From Baffinella frigidus (Eukaryota > Cryptophyceae > Cryptomonadales > Baffinellaceae), in contig MU646979.1 in NCBI GenBank assembly GCA_026770585.1, positions 95,549 through 110,027 on the forward strand: a stretch of 14,479 bases of DNA. The letters run 5' to 3'. The position numbers and the translations under genes are program-made. Below are positions 11,801 to 14,066 of this stretch, piece after piece (position 1 is the first letter of the stretch; the number at the start of each line of letters is the position of its first letter). The notes under the pieces were generated by a model. It was given only the letters and a program-made list of their open reading frames with translations, was not told the DNA's origin and did not search any database.

Positions 11801-14066
11801 TCTCCTTCTCGACTACCGCGCCAACAGACGCGTCTCTGACTATTGAAAATGCACAGGTGCTTTGAAAGGGTTAAAGCTTGGGGTTTGGGGTTTGGGGGTT
11901 CGTGTTTGGGGTTTAGGTAAGGTTTAGGGTATAGGTGTTAGGGTGTAGGGTGAAGGGTTTAGGGTGGTGATGGGGCTGTCCTTCTCGACTGCCGCTCCTG
12001 CAAACGCGTCTCTGTCTATTCAAGACGCCAAGGTGCCTCCTGCTGAGAGTTGGGGTTTGGGTTTTGGTGTTAGGGTTCAGGTTTTATTGTTGTAAAGCAA
12101 CGGACAGAGAGGGAGGGAGGGAGGGAGAGAGAGAGAGAGAGAAAGGGAGAGAGGGAGGGATGGAGGGAGATAGAGAGAGAGATAGAGAGTTAGATAGAGA
12201 TAGAGAGACGTCGTGTACGAAGTACCTGATCTCTCAAATTCCTGCTCAGGTGTTGAGCCTCGGCCCCATCACCCTCAAAGACGCCACAAGCCTCGACATC
12301 ACACGAGGCTCCTTCACTGCGCTTCCTTCCAGCAGCATCAATCTCAAGGGCGTTCTGACCCGCCCTGTTGACGAGACGCAAGCGCTGTACGTTTCTTCAA
12401 ACTCGTTCCTCTCTGCTTACGGTGAGATCGTGCTGCAAGGTAATCCTGACCTCTAAACCTTGTACCCTAAACCTAAACCCTAAACCCTAAACCCTAAACC
12501 CTAAACCCTAAACCCTAAAACCTACACCATAAATCCCAAAACCTAAAAGCTAAACCATAACCCCACCATCAGTCCAAATCTCGGTGGAGTGGTCCTGGAT
12601 TGGAAGCACAGAGAATGTAGTCCTCCCTGTGCCGCGTCCGACAGCCGTCTTCGTCAAGTCGCGGGCAGTCGATATTTCAGGTACCCTGAACCCTGAACCC
12701 TGAACCCTGAACCCTGAACCCTGAACCTTGAACACTGAACCCTGAGCCCTCCACCCTGAACCCTGAAACCTGAACCCTAAACCCTGAACCCTAGACCCTA
12801 AACCCTAAACCTACAAAGCTTCCAAAACCCTGAACCCTGAACTCCAAAACTAAACTCCAGCCCCAAAAATCCTAAACCCTAACCCCCAACCTAGGCAACG
12901 CGTCGCAAGCGGGCGTGAGCTACTCGGGGGCCCTCACGAAAGCCTTCGTCTCATCGGCTCCGCTCAGATCCCGGGAATTCGCCAATGATTCTACCTCAGC
13001 GATGCTTTCGACGTTTGTCGGGTGCGTTTCCTTTTCATGATTTATCCCGGTTTTTCATCCATAAACGTTTCCCTTTCTTTCAACGTTTGTTGGGTGCATG
13101 CAAACGCCCTCTCAAGCGTCTTAATCCGGGAAATGATTTATTTCAATTTGCCTTTGGCCATAAAAACTGCTTCACATAAAGATTCACTGATCTCTGCAAT
13201 CTATGCACCTTACGCTCTTCAGGAGGACCATCCATGAGCGGCATGCCTCCTCCTCAAACGTGTCCCACTCTGCAGGTGCCCATCAGGTCGAGCGGCACAG
13301 CTCAATGCACCCTCTGCAACCACGGGACTTTTTTTCCTCTCAATAAACGACGCATTTTCTACACCATAAACGGCTCATTTCCCACTTGTGCGCTGCGCAG
13401 GTGTCCTTCTGGGTCAAGCGGTACAGCTGAATGCACCCTCTGCAACCGCGGGGAGTTTTCCAACCGGAGTTCCCCGCGGGATGACTTCTCGCGCACTATG
13501 CGTCTTCCGCTCGTTTGTCAGACGTGCGGGGACGGTACGGACCCTCAACTCCAAACCCCGACCCCCAGACCCACCTCACTAAGCCAAGCTGCTCCTCCCG
13601 ATGGTCTGTCAGAAGTGCCAAGACGCGGGGACGGTGCGCACCTGGAACCCAGTCTAAGCGGTACACCCTAAACCATTAATCATCAAACCAAAACCGTATT
13701 CCCAAAACTGTTTACGCCCGTTGCTCCTGCCGCTGGCGCCAGCCTAAACCCTGAACTCTAAAACCGAGAACCCGAGAACTCAACCTCGCCAGCCTCATCA
13801 TTGATCCGGAAACCCGTATCTCGAAGCTGTAAACTTTAACCCTTAACCCTAGAACCTAAAACCTAAAATCTACCCCTAAAACCTTAAACCCGAAAATCCC
13901 TCTCACACCACTAACGGTCTTTTGGACAGCATTACAGGGGAGTCGCAGTGGGGAAAAGGCGCTGAATCGTGCGACGCTTATCCTAAATCAGTAACGGTCT
14001 TTTGGACGGCGAGCAGGGGAGGCGCAGCCGTCCGAAGGCTCGAATTCGTGCGACACCTGCACGCCG
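2685..14066 (+). CDS. Multi-exon secreted beta-helix / GCC2-GCC3 protein (gene span, 3' end outside window)
   Basis: Manually assembled from 27 exons that all keep reading phase, about 900 codons, listed separately below. The N-terminus carries a hydrophobic signal segment (LLLALLVCCGTCWG, likely cut before AE). Next comes a W..N..NWLPE..PGPDTDVFLV block like the openings of secreted right-handed beta-helix and autotransporter-type proteins. The body is many short strands with Gly/Asn turns. The last exons hold Cys motifs of the GCC2/GCC3 (ephrin-receptor-like) type: CPSG..GTAECTLCNRGEF and GSNSCDTCTP. Seen: exon phases, splice sites and motifs. Known: GCC2/GCC3 repeats are extracellular Cys-rich modules in many protist surface proteins. 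Inferred: secreted or surface-anchored adhesin-like role; no catalytic motif was seen. No stop or polyadenylation signal was assigned, so the gene probably continues past the right edge. An individual exon boundary may be off by an alternative AG or GT. Confidence 0.8.
2880..3001 (+). repeat. Dispersed repeat R, copy R3 (5' truncated)
   Basis: It begins three bases after the donor of E2 and carries TTTTCTCAAGTTGAC, a CGTCAACTTTCGAGCGGAAAA block, a GCTCACCA...GGTGAGC hairpin (about 2959-2978) and the family end GAGACAGAGCTAG. It lies in the sense direction in intron 2. Confidence 0.6.
3115..3225 (+). repeat. TTTAGGG-like G-rich array in intron 2
   Basis: A degenerate run of TTTAGGG/TTGGGG/GTTAGGGG units, G-rich on the coding strand. 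It lies between opposing R copies. Most other intronic arrays are C-rich on this strand. Confidence 0.85.
3250..3390 (-). repeat. Dispersed repeat R, copy R5 (partial)
   Basis: On the - strand it holds CAGACTATTCTCAAGTTAAC (3353-3372) and weaker agreement beyond. It is more diverged than R4. Confidence 0.45.
3520..3705 (-). repeat. Dispersed repeat R, copy R4
   Basis: The reverse complement matches R2 from ATGATCCCCTACATG through CAGACTATTCTCAAGTTG (3626-3643) and a CTTACCAAATCG block to the AATCAGACTGAGAC end. It lies antisense to the host gene. Confidence 0.65.
3711..3783 (+). repeat. Module M, copy M1
   Basis: It reads CACTCTGGCACATCCTCGG, then GCATACATGGCGGCCGTGTT, GG and a GGTCTCTCTCG tail. 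It is related to sequences that end at the acceptors of E3 and E13. No AG acceptor is used here. Confidence 0.55.
3905..3958 (-). repeat. Module M, inverted copy M2
   Basis: The inverse complement of 3937-3958 equals 21 of 22 bases of M1 at 3739-3760, and the GGTCTCTCTC block follows. M1 and M2 form a potential long hairpin in intron 2. Confidence 0.6.
3992..4122. repeat. CTCTCC pyrimidine microsatellite
   Basis: Long irregular run of CCTCTC/CCCCTCT units on the coding strand in intron 2, ahead of the E3 acceptor. It produces false glutamate/arginine and serine/proline-leucine open frames in several registers. Confidence 0.95.
4125..4174 (+). repeat. Module M, copy M3, ending at the E3 acceptor
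   Basis: AACATGGCGGCCATGTTGGC is followed by ATTAAC (branch-point-like, 4151-4156), then AGAGGTCTCCCTTTCCAG. The module supplies the branch site, pyrimidine tract and AG of this intron. Confidence 0.55.
4175..4237 (+). CDS. Exon E3 of beta-helix gene
   Basis: 21 codons, phase 0 to 0, between acceptor CCCTTTCCAG and donor CAG|GTACGTG, a strong consensus. It encodes VDQNAQLYFDTGWLKLATSGQ split as strand-turn-strand. Its 3' neighbour continues as VLSGGKLEL, which gives a natural TSGQ-VLSGG beta-helix turn across the junction. Confidence 0.8.
4238..5118. other. Intron 3 content
   Basis: 881-base intron. A pair of related segments (4468-4508 and 4593-4633) shares TTTCTCCCA.CAA and CTCTCGCTCTTAT.AATC. 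A CCCGAAA run lies at 4708-4740, telomere-like units follow to about 4772, and a GA microsatellite lies at 4829-4871. No exon was found; frames here are short. Confidence 0.6.
4829..4871. repeat. GA microsatellite
   Basis: AGAGAGAGAG/GATAGATA run within intron 3. Confidence 0.9.
5119..5290 (+). CDS. Exon E4 of beta-helix gene
   Basis: Acceptor GGGTAG, donor ACAACAG|GTGGGG; starts in phase 0 and leaves one base. It encodes LSGGKLELEHVVSDGSTF and VLELKTLVNRGTVSIPV, then ELYFNLDNYGPFTT. The two LxLxxxxxxxGxxx runs are classic beta-helix rungs (a G-T-x-S/V-I turn after an Asn). This is one of the clearest coding blocks in the window. Confidence 0.85.
5338..5524. repeat. CCCTGAA/CCCTAAA array in intron 4
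   Basis: It starts just after E4. The first part is a homogeneous CCCTGAA block (about 5365-5400), the rest mixed CCCTAAA variants. Confidence 0.9.
5612..5656 (+). CDS. Exon E5 of beta-helix gene
   Basis: 45 bases, phase 1 to 1, acceptor TCGTCTTTCAG and donor CCACG|GTGCGC. It encodes AGAPVGANHVWTNH. Another frame of the same bases also looks coding (PSEPITSGQTT), but it does not agree with the phases of the exons on either side. The phase-1 reading is therefore preferred. Confidence 0.6.
5864..5954 (+). CDS. Exon E6 of beta-helix gene
   Basis: Enters in phase 1, leaves two bases, and ends at a canonical GTGAGT donor. It encodes AGATINFLAGAPIVLNVLLV then NNAGTVKLLE, a typical strand-Asn/Gly-turn-strand rung. 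An acceptor 12 bases upstream (after 5851) is in the same phase and would add four residues; the CGCAG at 5863 is the better consensus. Confidence 0.8.
5955..6340. other. Intron 6 without recognised content
   Basis: 386 bases between a GTGAGT donor and a CATCAG acceptor. No telomere-like array, no repeat copy and no motif I recognise. Minus-strand frames here show no family features. Confidence 0.5.
6341..6416 (+). CDS. Exon E7 of beta-helix gene
   Basis: Acceptor CCTTTCATCAG, donor GGAAGC|GTAACC. It takes two bases from E6 (GA+G = Glu) and ends in phase 0. It encodes ETVRDEIVTSSVLKLQGG and LNTLPGS. The frame runs on open past the donor, but the continuation passes through a C-run and then the MITE-like element, so I end it here. 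Confidence 0.75.
6515..6812. mobile_element. MITE-like element with TA flanks in intron 7
   Basis: The left end (6515-6556) and the right end (6767-6812) are inverted copies: TATTGTCG.AATGGGCTTCG, then CGG, AATCGA.GTCAGGTCAG, with a few mismatches and a short gap. TA lies at both borders (6515-6516, 6811-6812). The interior is about 210 bases, has no transposase and is not obviously GC-rich. Size, inverted ends and TA flanks fit a Tc1/mariner-type nonautonomous element. Inside intron 7, it accounts for two thirds of its length. Confidence 0.75.
6869..6920 (+). CDS. Exon E8 of beta-helix gene
   Basis: Acceptor TCTACTACAG, donor CCCCCAG|GTGAAC, a strong consensus. Phase 0 in, one base left. 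It encodes VFQGKGRMELRGAPTPP, which continues LNTLPGS of E7 into another GKGxMxLxG rung. Confidence 0.8.
7012..7036. repeat. Short CCCTAAA array at the E9 acceptor
   Basis: Three to four units end in ACCAG, which is the acceptor of E9. Confidence 0.8.
7037..7134 (+). CDS. Exon E9 of beta-helix gene
   Basis: The acceptor is the end of a short telomere-like stretch (CCCTAAACCAG), the donor AACACC|GTACAC. Takes one base and ends in phase 0. It encodes TVRYNVSGVCTGSVTLLIA and RPARFTNTLAVNT. The AG is supplied by a variant repeat unit, an example of arrays running right up to acceptors. Confidence 0.8.
7276..7382 (+). CDS. Exon E10 of beta-helix gene
   Basis: Acceptor CTTCTTCCTCACAG, donor GCGG|GTATTC, phase 0 in, two bases left. 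It encodes MGGSAILVLDPEAAGFALWG and DGLRSVGSDIELNYAG. An earlier donor (GTGACG, after 7339) paired with an acceptor at 7580 also keeps the frame and would give a shorter E10 and longer E11. Transcripts would have to decide. Confidence 0.7.
7614..7654 (+). CDS. Exon E11 of beta-helix gene
   Basis: 41 bases between GGGAAACAG and TTCG|GTAACG; takes two bases and leaves one. It encodes LQVPSLTSTSSSF. A 33-base upstream extension to the ATTTTCAG acceptor reads DGALTGSLGNR in the same codon frame, so this exon may have two forms depending on the E10 donor. Confidence 0.6.
7817..7958 (+). CDS. Exon E12 of beta-helix gene
   Basis: Acceptor ACCCTCAG directly after a degenerate telomere-like run; donor CCCCAAG|GTTACT. 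It encodes SIALHDLKINNNGGSIDLSD, then VVARSVKFDSYGKASLIL and RRVSVGSP. The NNNGGSIDLSD turn is a textbook beta-helix rung. Phase 1 in, two bases left. Confidence 0.85.
7976..8059. repeat. CCCTAAA array in intron 12
   Basis: About nine perfect CCCTAAA units (7998-8058) after imperfect ones; the purest exact telomere-type block in the window. Confidence 0.95.
8108..8185 (+). repeat. Module M, copy M4, ending at the E13 acceptor
   Basis: CACTCACCAGCCTCAGTGGGG, GTGCATACGAGGCGGCCGAG and TACTAAC (8159-8165), then CGTCTCTCTTTGCGCAG. It aligns with M1 over some 50 bases. The perfect TACTAAC lies 20 bases before the AG, a fitting branch-point distance. Confidence 0.6.
8186..8219 (+). CDS. Exon E13 (short) with probable GC-AG donor
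   Basis: The acceptor TCTCTCTTTGCGCAG is preceded by a perfect TACTAAC branch point (8159-8165). It takes two bases (AG+T = Ser) and reads GTGLVIKNRQT. To join E14 in phase 0, the donor is best placed at 8220 as GCAAGC, a GC-type donor. The join gives KNRQT-VEATTVTNTG. A GT alternative at 8199 is also phase 0 but leaves only 13 bases. Confidence 0.6.
8493..8598 (+). CDS. Exon E14 of beta-helix gene
   Basis: Acceptor CCCGAAACAG (end of a CCCGAAA-type stretch), donor GGCG|GTCCAA. Phase 0 in, one base left. It encodes VEATTVTNTGILSAWNSP, RLANTLTNSV and QETSSTG. Its last 38-40 bases recur about 122 bases downstream (8685-8722). Confidence 0.8.
8602..8682. repeat. CCCTAAA array between E14 and its partial copy
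   Basis: Mixed CCCTAAA units separate the true end of E14 from the duplicate at 8685-8722. Confidence 0.9.
8685..8722 (+). repeat. Partial duplicate of the end of E14
   Basis: TCCTCACCAACTCAG and CTCAACTGGCGGT are shared with 8561-8600, with a diverged middle. It lies about 122 bases downstream of the original. Confidence 0.8.
8700..8720 (+). CDS. Possible 21-base mini-exon, partial copy of E14 end
   Basis: An AACTCAG acceptor and a GCG|GTTAGT donor enclose 21 bases that are phase 1 to 1 and would add AAIGSTG without disturbing the frame. It lies inside a partial copy of the E14 end. It may be an optional exon or just a decaying duplicate. Confidence 0.3.
8905..8991 (+). CDS. Exon E15 of beta-helix gene
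   Basis: Acceptor TTCTTGTTCCAG, donor ACGG|GTGAGT, both strong. Phase 1 to 1. It encodes TVTLVNSSVPVITNLGAT followed by STLSLQNSQT, two strand-turn units. Confidence 0.85.
9013..9062 (+). repeat. TTTAGGG-like G-rich stretch in intron 15
   Basis: Degenerate GGGTTTAGGGG units on the coding strand; the rest of the intron to 9294 is unique, ending in a CATGTCC/GGACATG hairpin (9266-9286) close to the E16 acceptor. Confidence 0.75.
9295..9428 (+). CDS. Exon E16 of beta-helix gene (start uncertain)
   Basis: The 3' part from 9342 is clear: RLVVTNETGDARIVYYRIGV then NGKLHAGQM, ending at ATG|GTACAT in phase 0. The CTCGGCAG acceptor at 9341 is nicer by eye but does not match the phase left by E15. 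The GGCTTTCAG acceptor at 9294 does match and adds KRNFNVFSCSLFARQ. Either the long form is right or a small exon was missed. Confidence 0.6.
9482..9519 (+). CDS. Exon E17 of beta-helix gene
   Basis: Between AACACACAG and GTCAG|GTCAGG. In the phase-consistent reading it gives VYGSCFPRPPPV and leaves two bases. Another frame (VRLVLPAPSASQ) looks more strand-like but would need one extra base from E16. This is the weakest link in the exon chain. Confidence 0.45.
9680..9810 (+). CDS. Exon E18 of beta-helix gene
   Basis: Acceptor AAACGCGAG, donor CGCAAG|GTGCGT. It encodes FDMGVQWTSSTCSTLGP, RIDNTGVVKILGEG and APDSYVAIHFPQ; one base left. If E17 is used in its other frame, the acceptor GTGTGCAG after 9698 (starting at Trp) would be used instead. 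The body of the exon is the same either way. Confidence 0.75.
9846..10012 (+). repeat. Degenerate tandem repeat with ATAAACGG core (intron 18)
   Basis: About seven degraded units of some 22-28 bases. Successive cores read CATAAACGGAGGTTT, AATAAACGGAGTTTTC, CAATAACGGAGCG, GAAACGGCGCTTG, AAACCGGCGTG, AATCACCGCTTG. Related cores occur in introns near 13060 and 13340-13375. Confidence 0.6.
10021..10229 (+). CDS. Exon E19 with EAWP heptad repeats
   Basis: Acceptor CCCACCGCAG, donor ACGACG|GTGGTG, phase 1 in, phase 0 out (209 bases). It encodes AGAPSVIIKGHTTTQLRL, DACAGGAGQRRLLAEEGV, then three 7-residue repeats VEAWPEG / VEAWPVR / AEAWPEF from 21-base DNA units (10143-10205), and ELWKPATT. The Trp-rich acidic repeats interrupt the strand-turn pattern, probably as a loop. 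Confidence 0.75.
10143..10205 (+). repeat. Three 21-base in-frame coding repeats
   Basis: Within E19 the unit G.GAGGCGTGGCC.G... occurs three times at 21-base spacing and encodes x-E-A-W-P-x-x. The first copy differs at a synonymous GCA codon. Confidence 0.8.
10242..10430. repeat. Telomere-like array in intron 19
   Basis: CCCTAAA units mixed with CCCCAAA and CCCTGAA variants fill the intron and reach the CTTACCTCAG acceptor of E20. Confidence 0.9.
10434..10478 (+). CDS. Exon E20 of beta-helix gene
   Basis: 45 bases, phase 0 to 0, acceptor CTTACCTCAG and donor AACGCG|GTGCAG. It encodes VSVQVQGAAIECDNA, one beta-helix rung. Telomere-like arrays border it on both sides. Confidence 0.75.
10491..10878. 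repeat. Long mixed telomere-like array in intron 20
   Basis: Nearly the whole intron is made of 7-mer units. Sub-blocks are CCCGAAA (10567-10615), CCCTAAA (10670-10705) and a block of five to six ACCATAA units (about 10746-10785). Confidence 0.9.
10884..10950 (+). CDS. Exon E21 of beta-helix gene
   Basis: Acceptor CCTCGGCAG, donor ATACCG|GTGCCT, phase 0 in, one base left. It encodes GSTGGIKTFDLSSSIM and RYHEDT. It joins E20 as ECDNA-GSTGG, a good turn. Confidence 0.7.
10978..11460. repeat. Telomere-like array in intron 21
   Basis: CCCTAAA and CCCTACA units. From about 11320 to 11380 the ACCCTAC variant is repeated almost perfectly. It ends at a CT-rich tract leading to the E22 acceptor. Confidence 0.9.
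11478..11549 (+). CDS. Exon E22 of beta-helix gene
   Basis: Acceptor CTCTCTCTCTGCAG with a long pyrimidine tract, donor GACG|GTGCGT, phase 1 to 1. It encodes ACTITAALVLSGASSH and IQGSIID. Confidence 0.85.
11556..11766. repeat. Arrays around the left-half LAGG exon copy
   Basis: CCCTAAA/CCCGAAA units at 11556-11640, then the exon fragment, then CCCTAAA/CCTCAAC units at 11693-11766 up to the E23 acceptor. Confidence 0.85.
11656..11693 (+). pseudogene. Left-half copy of the LAGG exon, cut by repeat array
   Basis: After a TCCAG acceptor the sequence reads TKNSLTLAGGVS in phase 1, matching AISNLTLAGGLS of E23, and then runs into TAAACCC repeat sequence, which gives a stop. No donor in phase with E23 was found (the GT at 11688 is phase 0). 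I treat it as a broken exon copy. Confidence 0.55.
11768..11856 (+). CDS. Exon E23 of beta-helix gene (intact LAGG exon)
   Basis: Acceptor ACCCTACAG, itself at the end of an array; donor GCACAG|GTGCTT. Phase 1 in, phase 0 out. It encodes AISNLTLAGGLSFSTTAP and TDASLTIENAQ. It is the only full-length copy among three related segments. Confidence 0.8.
11877..11967 (+). repeat. TTTAGGG-like G-rich array before the right-half LAGG copy
   Basis: GGGTTTGGGG and GGGTTTAGGG units on the coding strand, opposite in orientation to the arrays upstream of E23. It directly abuts the exon fragment at 11973. Confidence 0.85.
11973..12032 (+). pseudogene. Right-half copy of the LAGG exon
   Basis: It reads GLSFSTAAPANASLSIQDAK, closely matching the right part of E23 (GLSFSTTAPTDASLTIENAQ), and keeps the donor AAG|GTGCCT. 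The left half is replaced by TTTAGGG-like sequence, and no acceptor in phase 0 exists. Joined to E24 from phase 1 through a GAAG at 11954 it would be open, so an alternative exon is not excluded. Confidence 0.55.
12104..12210. repeat. GA/GGGA purine microsatellite in intron 23
   Basis: GGGAGGGAGGGA then GAGAGA and GATAGAGA units. It generates a false acidic/arginine open frame fused to E24. Confidence 0.95.
12250..12439 (+). CDS. Exon E24 of beta-helix gene
   Basis: Acceptor TTCCTGCTCAG, donor CAAG|GTAATC, phase 0 in, one base left (190 bases). It encodes VLSLGPITLKDATSLDI, TRGSFTALPSSSINLKGVL, TRPVDETQALYVSSN and SFLSAYGEIVLQ. Strong repeated strand pattern and one of the best coding blocks. 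Confidence 0.85.
12455..12570. repeat. CCCTAAA array in intron 24
   Basis: It begins a few bases after the E24 donor with near-perfect CCCTAAA units and ends before the E25 acceptor. Confidence 0.9.
12573..12680 (+). CDS. Exon E25 of beta-helix gene
   Basis: Acceptor CCCACCATCAG, donor TTTCAG|GTACCC, phase 1 to 1. It encodes QISVEWSWIGSTENVVLP then VPRPTAVFVKSRAVDIS. The donor runs straight into a CCCTGAA array. Confidence 0.8.
12681..12890. repeat. CCCTGAA array in intron 25
   Basis: It starts at the donor itself (GTACCCTGAACCC): about seven CCCTGAA units, then mixed CCCTGAA/CCCTAAA units up to the E26 acceptor CCTAG. Confidence 0.95.
12895..13021 (+). CDS. Exon E26 of beta-helix gene
   Basis: Acceptor CCCAACCTAG at an array edge, donor GTCGG|GTGCGT. 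Takes one base, leaves two. It encodes NASQAGVSYSGALTKAF, VSSAPLRSREFANDS and TSAMLSTFVG. It forms the bridge from the beta-helix body to the Cys-rich exons. Confidence 0.75.
13022..13400. other. Intron 26 content
   Basis: AT-richer and pyrimidine-rich. It holds ATAAACG cores (13060, 13342, 13367), the sequence 13223-13275, which is open in the E26 phase (TIHERHASSSNVSHSA) and flanked by CTTCAG and CAG|GTGCCC, and the frameshifted GCC2 copy. No telomere-like array. Confidence 0.5.
13276..13338 (+). pseudogene. Frameshifted copy of the GCC2/GCC3 exon
   Basis: After TCTGCAG the sequence aligns with E27 over about 60 bases, including the shared stretch encoding CTLCN.G.F. It lacks one base near its start (GTG-CCC against GTGTCC). 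Entered in the phase left by E26 it goes out of frame after GCPSG. I take it as a decayed tandem duplicate; a single-base sequence error is the alternative. Confidence 0.55.
13401..13534 (+). CDS. Exon E27: GCC2/GCC3 (ephrin-receptor-like) Cys motif
   Basis: Acceptor GCTGCGCAG, donor GACG|GTACGG. It takes the two bases left by E26 and leaves one. It encodes CPSGSSGTAECTLCNRGEFS, then a Ser/Arg linker, then VCQTCGD. C-P-x-G...C-x-x-C...G matches the GCC2/GCC3 family pattern, here with a short first spacing and a longer linker. The C-terminal QTCGDG begins the next repeat. Confidence 0.75.
13535..13937. other. Intron 27, with a partial copy of the E27 end
   Basis: 13607-13632 (GTCTGTCAGAAGTGCC, then GACGCGGGGACGGTGCG) resembles the last bases of E27 (13515-13540). 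It is a possible further exon remnant coding CQKCQDAGT. The rest is mixed telomere-like units (13660-13900). Confidence 0.45.
13938..13990 (+). pseudogene. Degenerate copy of the second GCC2-type exon
   Basis: Following TTACAG it reads GESQWGKGAESCDAYP in the phase left by E27. It matches E28 at the start (GE.Q) and at ESCD, but the CxxC is lost (DAYP instead of DTCTP). The likely donor (GTAACG, 13991) is phase 0 while E28 needs phase 1, so both cannot be spliced in together. It may be used as an alternative to E28. Confidence 0.45.
14017..14066 (+). CDS. Exon E28: second GCC2-type Cys motif
   Basis: Acceptor GCGAGCAG; probable donor ACGCCG|GTGCCC, phase 0 out. It joins E27 as CQTCGDG-EAQPSEGSNSCDTCTP, a standard C..C..G....G...C..C GCC2 repeat. 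The next exon was not identified in the rest of the window, so the gene is left open. Confidence 0.65.

Noticed and set aside
12064-12249. Acidic/arginine-rich start of a long frame fused to E24
   Set aside because: It is a translation of the GA microsatellite; the real exon begins at the TTCCTGCTCAG acceptor.
13223-13275. Possible extra exon between E26 and E27
   Set aside because: It is open and flanked by AG and GT, but leaves one base while E27 needs two, so it cannot be spliced in with the frame kept.
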